Shown piece after piece: positions 58,510 through 64,000 of a DNA stretch of 64,000 nt (positions are counted from its first letter, which is position 1; every line of letters begins with the position of its first letter). The stretch is taken from contig CAWIBR010000013.1 of NCBI GenBank assembly GCA_963834425.1, forward strand, positions 558,001 to 622,000, given 5' to 3'. The translations under genes were made by a program, and so were the position numbers. The notes beneath the pieces were generated by a model. That model was not told the origin of the DNA, did not search any database, and saw nothing but the letters and a program-made list of their open reading frames with translations. Source of the stretch: CAVURS01 sp963834425 (lineage in GTDB: Bacteria > Actinomycetota > Actinomycetes > Actinomycetales > CAVURS01).

Positions 58510-58590
58510 CCTCGGTCGAGGAAGGGGCGCAGCGGGGGTCAGTGGCTGCAAGTAGCTCAGTGGTGTGCTCATCTGCACCAATCGACTATT

Positions 58591-58641
58591 GGCACGGTGC
58601 GTCCCCGTGCCCATAGGTCTGGCACGGTGCGTCCCCGTGCC
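58591..58641. repeat. Two identical 21-bp hairpin repeats between ettA and the TetR gene
   Basis: GGCACGGTGCGTCCCCGTGCC occurs at 58591-58611 and 58621-58641, giving a 30-bp period. Each copy folds on itself (GGCACGG with CCGTGCC, 7-nt loop). The convergent ends of ettA and the TetR gene lie on either side, so a bidirectional terminator or a REP-like element is possible. Confidence 0.8.
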
Positions 58642-58658
58642 AATGAATGGCCTGGGGC

Positions 58659-59255
58659 TCATCCGCGACTGACCATCCGCAGGGCCAGGTCGGCGTAGAG
58701 CGCGCCGACATCCTCAGGGGAGCGGGCGCCGGCCGGGTCGTACCAGCGGGCCACATCGACCACCAGCGAGAGCAGGGCGAGCGCGGTTCCGGGCACATCC
58801 GGGACCACGAAGGCGCCGGCGGCGACCCCGCTGGTCAGCAGGTCACGAACCCGGGCTTGGATCTCTCGCCGCAGCCGCCGGATCACCTCGCGATGCTGGG
58901 GCGTCAGGGCGGCCAGCTCGTACTGCACGACCCGAGCGGTCCGGCGATGGCGCGCGTGCCAGGCAGCGAAGTCGCTGACGACCGCCTGCAGCTGACCCGC
59001 CGGATCGCCGGGTGCCCGCTCGGCGGCGGCGATGACGATCCCCAGAGCGGCCTGGTGACCGACCAGGCTGAGCTCGTAGAGCAAGTCCTCCTTGGTGGCG
59101 AAGTGCACATACACAGCGGCCGGGCTGAGGCCGACCCGGGCCGCGATGTCTCGAGTCGTCGTCGCGTGAAAACCCTTGTCGGCAAAGGCTTCGGCGGCCG
59201 CATCGAGCAGCCGCTCGACAGCGGCAGAGCGCTGCGCCTGCTCGGTCGACGTCAT
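58659..59255 (-). CDS. TetR/AcrR family regulator, probably of the neighbouring fatty-acid genes
   Basis: 198 aa. The N-terminal TetR helix-turn-helix is clear: LLDAAAEAFADKGFHATTTRDIAARVGLSPAAVYVHFATKEDLLY. The C-terminal ligand domain resembles that of KstR2-type acyl-CoA sensors (WHARHRRTARVVQYELAALTP). It is 15 bp downstream of the SDR gene, within the minus-strand unit tesB-HAD-SDR-tetR. The AAGCGCTT-centred palindrome upstream of tesB is a candidate target. The ligand is probably an acyl-CoA, by context. Confidence 0.85.
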   Translation of the reverse strand: MTSTEQAQRSAAVERLLDAAAEAFADKGFHATTTRDIAARVGLSPAAVYVHFATKEDLLYELSLVGHQAALGIVIAAAERAPGDPAGQLQAVVSDFAAWHARHRRTARVVQYELAALTPQHREVIRRLRREIQARVRDLLTSGVAAGAFVVPDVPGTALALLSLVVDVARWYDPAGARSPEDVGALYADLALRMVSRG

Positions 59256-59269
59256 CGGGGGCGTCCGGC

Positions 59270-60034
59270 TCAGTCCTTCGGTCCGCCGGCGACGTAGATG
59301 ACCTGCCCGGAGACGTACGACGCGTCCTCCCCGACGAGGAACGACACGACGCCCGCGATGTCGTCGGGCTGACCGACCCGGCGCAACGGGATCTGCTCGG
59401 CGGCCATCGTGTGGAAGTCCTCGACCGTCATCTTCAGCCGCTCGGCCGTGGCGGCGGTCATCTCGGTGGCGATGAAGCCGGGCGCGATCGAGTTGACGGT
59501 GACGCCGAAGGCGCCGAGCTCGATGGCCAGGGTCTTGGTGAAGCCCTGCATGCCGGCCTTGGCCGCGGAGTAGTTCGCCTGGCCGCGGTTGCCGAGCGCC
59601 GAGGTGCTCGACAGGTTCACGATCCGGCCCCATCTGGCCTCGGTCATGAAGCCCTGGCACGCCTGGCTCACCAGGAAGGCGCCGCGCAGGTGGGTGCGCA
59701 GCACCGCGTCCCAGTCGTCCTCGGTCATCCGGAAGAGCAGGTTGTCGCGGGTGATGCCGGCGTTGTTGACGAGCACCGTCGGGCCGCCGAGCTCCTCGGC
59801 GACGCGGCCAACGGCCGCCTCGACCTGCACGGCATCGCCGACGTCGGCGCCCACGGCGAGCGCCGTACCGCCCTCGCGTTCGATCGCCGAAACCGTTCCC
59901 GCACAGGCGAAGGCGTCGAGATCGAGGACGCCGACGGCGAAGCCGTCACGGGCCAGTCGGAGCGCCGTCGCGGCGCCGATACCGCGCGCGGCTCCGGTCA
60001 CGAGCGCGACGCGCGGGGTCGGGTTGGTGCTCAC
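59270..60034 (-). CDS. SDR-family 3-oxoacyl reductase (FabG-like)
   Basis: 254 aa, intact. NAD(P) motif TGAARGIGAATALRLA near residues 13-28, VNNAGITRDN, the catalytic set with Ser142-143 in NLSSTSAL and Tyr155/Lys159 in NYSAAKAG, and the end SYVSGQVIYVAGG. FabG-like enzymes reduce 3-oxoacyl-ACP or -CoA. Its location with TesB, an acyl-CoA dehydrogenase and a TetR regulator favours acyl-CoA metabolism over primary fatty acid synthesis. GTG start at 60034. Confidence 0.88.
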   Translation of the reverse strand: MSTNPTPRVALVTGAARGIGAATALRLARDGFAVGVLDLDAFACAGTVSAIEREGGTALAVGADVGDAVQVEAAVGRVAEELGGPTVLVNNAGITRDNLLFRMTEDDWDAVLRTHLRGAFLVSQACQGFMTEARWGRIVNLSSTSALGNRGQANYSAAKAGMQGFTKTLAIELGAFGVTVNSIAPGFIATEMTAATAERLKMTVEDFHTMAAEQIPLRRVGQPDDIAGVVSFLVGEDASYVSGQVIYVAGGPKD

Positions 60035-60035
60035 A

Positions 60036-60725
60036 TCAGCCTCCTGGCTGGTCGGGGACGGCGGTCGAACGGTCCGAGAGGTCCGGCAGGTACGGCGCGA
60101 GTTCGGGCACGCCCGCCACGAGGCCGGCCAACGTCGTGGGCAGGTCGGTGTGCAGCACGGCGTACATCCCCAGCTCGCGCGCGGCGTCGATGTTGGGTTG
60201 AAGGTCGTCGACGAACGCGCACTGTGCGAGCTCCAAGCCGAGCTGCTCGGCCGCGAGTCGGTAGATCGTCGGGTCGGGCTTGCGCAGCCCCACGTCGCCG
60301 CTGATGACCCGCACATCGAGCAGTGGCTCGAGGTCGGCCCAGGGGTAGGCCATGGCCGAGCCCCAGCTGTTGGACAGCAGGGCGGTACGCAGCCCGGCCG
60401 ACCGGGCCGCGCTCAGCATCACCAGCGCGTCGCGGTCAAGGTCGAGCGCGTGGAACATCCGCTCGACCAGCCCGATGGGTGGCAGCTCCGCGCCGTCGAT
60501 CCGGCGCAACCGCGCGGCCAGCTCGGCCGCGAAGCCGTCGTCGGAGAGCTCACCGGTCTCCAGCCGGTGCATCGGGTTGTCCGGGGTGTCCCGCCACTCG
60601 CGCAGCAGAGCCACGAACTCCTCCGGCGAGACCTGCTCGTGGGTGAGCCACGACTCGAACGCGGTCCGGATCGGCACGGTCAGGACGCCGCCGTAGTCGA
60701 CGACCAGCGCGCGGATGTCGCTCAC
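60036..60725 (-). CDS. HAD-superfamily hydrolase
   Basis: 229 aa. Motif I IRALVVDYGGVLTVPIR has the nucleophilic Asp10, but the second acid (DxD) is replaced by Gly, a feature of epoxide-hydrolase-N or phosphonatase-like HADs (DYGGVL). Motif II LLSNSW, motif III Lys in GLRKPDPTIY and motif IV FVDDLQPNIDAA are present. It resembles HADs found near acyl-CoA dehydrogenases in actinobacteria. The GTG overlaps the tesB stop by 4 bp. Substrate unknown. Confidence 0.85.
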   Translation of the reverse strand: MSDIRALVVDYGGVLTVPIRTAFESWLTHEQVSPEEFVALLREWRDTPDNPMHRLETGELSDDGFAAELAARLRRIDGAELPPIGLVERMFHALDLDRDALVMLSAARSAGLRTALLSNSWGSAMAYPWADLEPLLDVRVISGDVGLRKPDPTIYRLAAEQLGLELAQCAFVDDLQPNIDAARELGMYAVLHTDLPTTLAGLVAGVPELAPYLPDLSDRSTAVPDQPGG

Positions 60726-61600
60726 GACGGGCCGTCCTTGAGCCGGATCATGCCTTCCTGGCCAACGGTGGCGGCGTGCTCGCCGTCGGCGGTGAACATC
60801 CGGCCGATCCCCAGGCCCCGACCACCGTGGGCCGACGGGCTCTCGGTCGCGTAGAGGATCCACTCGTCGGCGCGCACGGGCCGGTGGAACCACATGGCGT
60901 GGTCGAGCGAGGCCGGCCGCAGCCGCGGATCGCTCCAGGCGAGCCCGTGCGCGCGCAGGGCCGACTCGAGGATCGAGTAGTCGGAGGCGTAGGCCAGCAC
61001 GGCGGCGTGCAGCAACGGGTCATCGGGCAGGGTGCCGTAGGTCTTCATCCAGACCGACTGGTGCGCCTCAGGATTCGGGTCCGGCACGACGTAGATCGGC
61101 GGCTCGACGTGACGCAGGTCGATCGGCCGCGTGCCCTGCCAGGCGCGGGCGACCGGACTGTCGATCTGGTCGAGCAGCACGTCCATCGGCGTCAGCTGGT
61201 CGGGAGTAGGCACGTGGGGCATCGGGTCCTGGTGGTCCAGCCCCTCCGCCGGCGTCTGGAAGGAGGCGATCATCGACAGGATCGGTAGGCCGCGCTGGAG
61301 GGCGTGGGTGCGCCGCGCCGAGAAAGAGTTGCCATCACGCAATCGTTCGACGCTGAATTCGATCGGCTCGTTGCTGTCGCCGGGGCGCAGGAAGTAGCCG
61401 TGCATCGAGTGCACGGCCCGCTCCTGCGGCACGGACCGGCCGGCCGCGATCAGTGACTGGGCCAGCACCTGCCCGCCGTACGCCCGGCCGTGCGGCTGGG
61501 GCTGGCTGCGCCCCACGAAGCGGTAGTGCTCGCCGTCGGTCGCCGCAGCGTCCAGCGGGCTCAGGTCGAGCACGTCGACCAGGTCATCGAGCGGATCCAC
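60722..61600 (-). CDS. tesB: Acyl-CoA thioesterase II (TesB family)
   Basis: 292 aa from GTG 61600. Two hotdog domains: the first with RSQPQPHGRAYGGQVLAQSL and VHSMHGYFLRPGDSNEPIEF, the second with AYASDYSILESALRAHG and LDHAMWFHRPVRADEWILY. The catalytic Asp sits in ASLDHAMWF, with partner Gln/Thr in later strands. It hydrolyses acyl-CoA to free acid and CoA. The frame is open further upstream, but homology starts at this GTG. First gene of the minus-strand unit, divergent from the acyl-CoA dehydrogenase. Confidence 0.92.
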   Translation of the reverse strand: MDPLDDLVDVLDLSPLDAAATDGEHYRFVGRSQPQPHGRAYGGQVLAQSLIAAGRSVPQERAVHSMHGYFLRPGDSNEPIEFSVERLRDGNSFSARRTHALQRGLPILSMIASFQTPAEGLDHQDPMPHVPTPDQLTPMDVLLDQIDSPVARAWQGTRPIDLRHVEPPIYVVPDPNPEAHQSVWMKTYGTLPDDPLLHAAVLAYASDYSILESALRAHGLAWSDPRLRPASLDHAMWFHRPVRADEWILYATESPSAHGGRGLGIGRMFTADGEHAATVGQEGMIRLKDGPS

Positions 61601-61628
61601 GCAGCCTCCAGGACGCACGCCGATGCGC

Positions 61629-61678
61629 TTGACACCGTCCAGCGCACGCCGGACGCTGGTAAGCAAGCGCTTAGTTCG
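61629..61678. promoter_or_regulatory. Divergent promoter/operator region of tesB and the acyl-CoA dehydrogenase
   Basis: The 113-bp divergent region contains a self-complementary AAGCGCTT (61665-61672) inside TAAGCAAGCGCTTAGTT, the kind of short palindrome bound by TetR-type acyl-CoA regulators. A TTGACA hexamer lies at 61629-61634 on the plus strand, though no good -10 at standard spacing was found. The probable regulator is the TetR gene of the same unit. Confidence 0.4.
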
Positions 61679-61713
61679 GACCAACCCTAGCGAGAACCCG
61701 CGGAGGAGACCAC

Positions 61714-62859
61714 GTGCAGCGGACCATCTTCGAGCCCGAGCACGAGGCCTTGCGGGCATCGGTCCGCGAGTTCGTCGCCCGCAGCGTCGCGCCGCGCTGG
61801 GAGGAGTTCCGCGCGGCCAAGGCCTTCCCCCGTGACCTGTGGATCGAGGCCGGCAAGCAGGGCTTCCTCGGGCTCACCATCCCCGAGGAGTACGGCGGGA
61901 GTGGCGTGACCGACTGGCGGTTCGTGGCGGTCGTCGGCGAGGAGCTGGCGCGGGCCTCCGCGGCCCTGTCGTCCTGCATGGGCATCCACTCCGACGTCGT
62001 GGCGCCGTATCTGGTCAACCTCACCACGCCCGAGCAGCGCGAGCGCTGGCTACCGCGCTTCTGCACGGGGGAGCTGTGGACGGCCATCGGGATGACCGAA
62101 CCCAGCGGCGGCAGCGACCTGGCCAACCTCAAGACGACGGCCGTGCTCGACGGCGACGCCTACGTGGTCAACGGCTCGAAGACCTTCATTACCAACGGCT
62201 ACAGCGCCGACCTGGTCCTGGTCGCGGTGCGCACCGACCCGACCAAGCGGTCCAAGGGGATCACCCTGCTGGCCATCGAGGACGGGATGGACGGGTTCAC
62301 CCGCGGCCGCAAGCTCGACAAGGTCGGCCAGGACGAGTCCGACACAGCGGAGCTGTTCTTCACCGACGTACGGGTGCCGCTCGACAACGTCGTCGGCGAG
62401 GTCGACAAGGGATTCGCGCACATGATGGACAACCTGGTGCAGGAGCGGATCGGCGCCGCGGTCAACAACATCGCGCACGCTCGGGGGATCCTCGAGGAGA
62501 CCATCGAGTACGTGAAGGAGCGCAAGGCCTTCGGCAAGTCGGTGGGATCGTTCCAGTACAACAAGTTTCGGGTGGCCGAGCTGGTGACCCAGGCCGAGGT
62601 CACGCAGGCCTTCGTGGACCAGTGCATCGTCGCGCACTGCGCCGGCACGCTTTCTGCTGTCGATGCGGCCAAGGCCAAGTGGTGGTCGGCCCAGGCGCAG
62701 AACGACATCCTCGACGCGTGCGTCCAGCTCTATGGCGGCTACGGCTACATGAACGAGTACCGCGTGGCCCGGGCCTGGCGGGACGCCCGGGTGACCAAGA
62801 TCTGGGCCGGTTCGAACGAGATCATGAAGGAGATCATCGGTCGCGACCTCGGCCTCTAG
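61714..62859 (+). CDS. Acyl-CoA dehydrogenase
   Basis: 381 aa, GTG start behind GGAGGAG. Family blocks: VAPRWEEFRAAKAFPRDLW, GLTIPEEYGGSG, the FAD/substrate signature AIGMTEPSGGSDLANLKT, NGSKTFITNGYSADLVLV, and QLYGGYGYMNEYRVARAWRDA, ending WAGSNEIMKEIIGRDLGL. The catalytic base is the Glu of GSNEI in some branches and in this position here. It performs alpha,beta-desaturation of acyl-CoA with electron transfer to ETF. Intact and probably controlled with the divergent tesB unit. Chain-length specificity is not readable. Confidence 0.92.
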   Translation: MQRTIFEPEHEALRASVREFVARSVAPRWEEFRAAKAFPRDLWIEAGKQGFLGLTIPEEYGGSGVTDWRFVAVVGEELARASAALSSCMGIHSDVVAPYLVNLTTPEQRERWLPRFCTGELWTAIGMTEPSGGSDLANLKTTAVLDGDAYVVNGSKTFITNGYSADLVLVAVRTDPTKRSKGITLLAIEDGMDGFTRGRKLDKVGQDESDTAELFFTDVRVPLDNVVGEVDKGFAHMMDNLVQERIGAAVNNIAHARGILEETIEYVKERKAFGKSVGSFQYNKFRVAELVTQAEVTQAFVDQCIVAHCAGTLSAVDAAKAKWWSAQAQNDILDACVQLYGGYGYMNEYRVARAWRDARVTKIWAGSNEIMKEIIGRDLGL

Positions 62860-62866
62860 GCCGCGC

Positions 62867-63490
62867 TCACAACCGCTCGCCGGCCTCGACCGGCGCCGTG
62901 ATCGTGTTGCCCGGGGGTGCAAGCGGGCACTGCCACTTGTCGTCGTAGCGACACGAGGGGTGGTAGGCGAAGTTCAGGTCGATCACCAGGCCGCCCTGCT
63001 CCCCGTCCCAGGAGCTGCCGAGGTCGGCGCCCTTCGCGGTGTCCAGCAGGTAGCGCCCCGCGCCGTACGACGTGCGGCCGGCCGTCCCGTCCTTGAGCGG
63101 CAGGAAGAGCCCGCCGCCGTACTGCTCGAGCCACCACACGTCCAGGCTCCCGCCGATCGGGTCGGGCAGCGTGACCCGGCCGGCGTGCCGCATCCGGATC
63201 TCGCCGTCGTTGGCCGAGTGGACCAGGCGCAGCTCACCGTCCTCGACCGCCTCCACCGGCAGCTCCCAGCGCAGCGCTGGGTTGTAGGGCCAGATCGGTG
63301 CGCCGGTGGTGCGCATCGGGTCATCGGGCTTGAGCGGGCTCTGGGGGTGGTCCCGCAGGAGTTGGTCGCGGCCGCGCTGCCAGAGCCGATGACCGTCGGC
63401 CGGGTCGCGTTCGGCTCGCACGCCGGCGTAGAGCGTCGCCACTCGCCGTCGCCAGTCGAGCAGGTCGAGCATCGGTCCCGGCGAGGTCAT
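62867..63490 (-). CDS. DUF1684 family protein
   Basis: About 207 aa. MTSPGPMLDLLDWRRRVATLY opens the protein; the signature C-terminal half reads GAGRYLLDTAKGADLG, LVIDLNFAYHPSCRYDDKW and CPLAPPGNTITAPVEAGERL. These blocks define DUF1684. The His/Cys of HPSCRY and the Cys of WQCPLAPP could form an active site, but no activity is established. ATG 63490 is favoured over GTG 63496 because the AGGGAG site at 63496-63501 gives a 5-nt spacing only to the ATG. It follows the LLM oxidoreductase by 15 bp. Confidence 0.88.
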   Translation of the reverse strand: MTSPGPMLDLLDWRRRVATLYAGVRAERDPADGHRLWQRGRDQLLRDHPQSPLKPDDPMRTTGAPIWPYNPALRWELPVEAVEDGELRLVHSANDGEIRMRHAGRVTLPDPIGGSLDVWWLEQYGGGLFLPLKDGTAGRTSYGAGRYLLDTAKGADLGSSWDGEQGGLVIDLNFAYHPSCRYDDKWQCPLAPPGNTITAPVEAGERL

Positions 63491-63505
63491 CTGCACTCCC
63501 TGAGG

Positions 63506-64000
63506 CTAGGCGGTGCTGGCCGTGGGCGGGCCGGCCGCGATGCGCCGGTCGAGCTCGCGGTTGCCCTCGTCGGTCGGCGTGAGGTCCCAGGCGCCCTCCA
63601 TCCACCAGGTCGCGCCGGCCTCGGCCCAGCGGGCGGGGTCGGACGGTTCGGTGCGGCCGTCACCGTGGGAGCGGCCCTCGGCAATGACGTCATAACCGGC
63701 CCAGGGCAGCCCGGCGGCCTCGCGATGCGACCGGGTCAGCCGGACCAGCTCGGCGAGGGTCTCCGGCGAACCGGCATCGGCCGCTCCCTCAGCACCGATA
63801 ACGTTGGGCACCAAGCCTTCCCAGCGCGCAGCGCGCTCGAGCGAGGGCGTGCTCATCAAGCCGTCAGGCGTCAGGCGTGCGGCGCCGACGACCCAGACCG
63901 GTGGGTACGGGCGCTGGACCGGTGGGTCCGGGAGCATGAAGTCGGTCGGGCGCACCTGGTAGTGCCGGCCGTCGTAGCTGAACGGCTGACCGCGCATCAG
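63506..64000 (-). CDS. LLM-class flavin-dependent oxidoreductase, C-terminal part only
   Basis: The window edge cuts off the 5' end. The visible 164 codons include PFSYDGRHYQVRPTDFMLPDP, the typical substrate-loop stretch of luciferase-like monooxygenases, PPVWVVGAARLTPDGLM, LVRLTRSHREAAGLPW and the end EGNRELDRRIAAGPP. The family uses F420 or FMN. No motif separates the two cofactors in this half. Probably cotranscribed with DUF1684. Confidence 0.8.
   Translation of the reverse strand: MMRGQPFSYDGRHYQVRPTDFMLPDPPVQRPYPPVWVVGAARLTPDGLMSTPSLERAARWEGLVPNVIGAEGAADAGSPETLAELVRLTRSHREAAGLPWAGYDVIAEGRSHGDGRTEPSDPARWAEAGATWWMEGAWDLTPTDEGNRELDRRIAAGPPTASTA

Noticed and set aside
58550..58590. tRNA-like stretch GTAGCTCAGTGGT downstream of ettA
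   Set aside because: It matches a D-arm box, but no acceptor pairing, anticodon stem or T-loop follows at the right spacing.
56797..58662. 621-aa open frame on the minus strand across ettA
   Set aside because: It is the antisense shadow of a well-supported EttA gene, with composition typical of mirrored GC-rich codons.
61629..61634. TTGACA as a full promoter for the acyl-CoA dehydrogenase
   Set aside because: No convincing -10 hexamer at 16-18 bp; kept only as part of the regulatory region.

Overview
The window is GC-rich DNA (about 70% GC by eye) from an actinobacterium. Supporting signs are a DUF222/HNH endonuclease, a tandem dynamin-like GTPase pair followed by ssb and ettA (an arrangement reminiscent of Streptomyces dynAB), an actinobacterial GAF-domain regulator next to an aldehyde dehydrogenase, a copper-linked YcnI/CopC pair, many GTG starts and frequent 4-bp ATGA/GTGA gene overlaps. 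I do not assign a genus. About half of the genes between 4.7-30 kb and 44-53 kb carry one or more frame changes inside otherwise convincing proteins. This looks more like consensus indel errors than true decay, so many CDS entries are reconstructed across two or more frames.

Layout. 1-9.3 kb (minus strand): a peptide/opine-type ABC transporter, a DAO-family FAD dehydrogenase, an amidohydrolase, then CopC, YcnI and a membrane protein. 9.36-10.96 kb: a sedolisin (S53) peptidase. 11-15.2 kb (minus): a complete polyamine-type ABC operon potA-D-B-C. 15.4-19.3 kb (minus): a TOBE/Mop-like protein, DUF779, aldehyde dehydrogenase and its probable GAF regulator. 19.5-25 kb: a cysteine hydrolase, a TrmO-like methyltransferase, DUF1015 and DUF347 proteins, and an HNH endonuclease. 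25.2-28.1 kb: a SnoaL-like protein, then a membrane protein with a poly-aspartate tail translationally coupled to a CHAP amidase. 28-43.8 kb: MFS transporter, deazaflavin-type oxidoreductase, Tat-exported amine oxidase, quinone oxidoreductase, cupin, M1 peptidase, a membrane alkaline-phosphatase-like protein with a polytopic partner, patatin, HxlR regulator and an HtrA-like protease.

43.9-49.7 kb: a compact glycan-like locus with a SIS-domain protein, a WecG/TagA-like remnant, an alpha/alpha-toroid protein, an FAD/NAD(P)-binding oxidoreductase, a WecB-type UDP-GlcNAc 2-epimerase and a truncated sulfotransferase. It stops abruptly at the 3' end of a tRNA-Lys gene, as an island would. Inside it lies an 11-bp x6 tandem repeat whose every unit holds an ATGA start/stop overlap.

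49.66-64 kb is conserved chromosomal backbone: tRNA-Lys, tRNA-His, orn, a PrsW-like protease, tRNA-Arg, dynA/dynB-like GTPases, ssb and ettA. It is followed by a fatty-acid module (TetR regulator, SDR reductase, HAD hydrolase, TesB thioesterase, divergent acyl-CoA dehydrogenase), a DUF1684 protein and a partial LLM oxidoreductase. The best candidates for undescribed biology are the poly-Asp membrane protein/CHAP pair and the toroid-FAD-SIS glycan locus. The regulatory DNA also holds several clean palindromes, the clearest being a double operator beside the HxlR gene.
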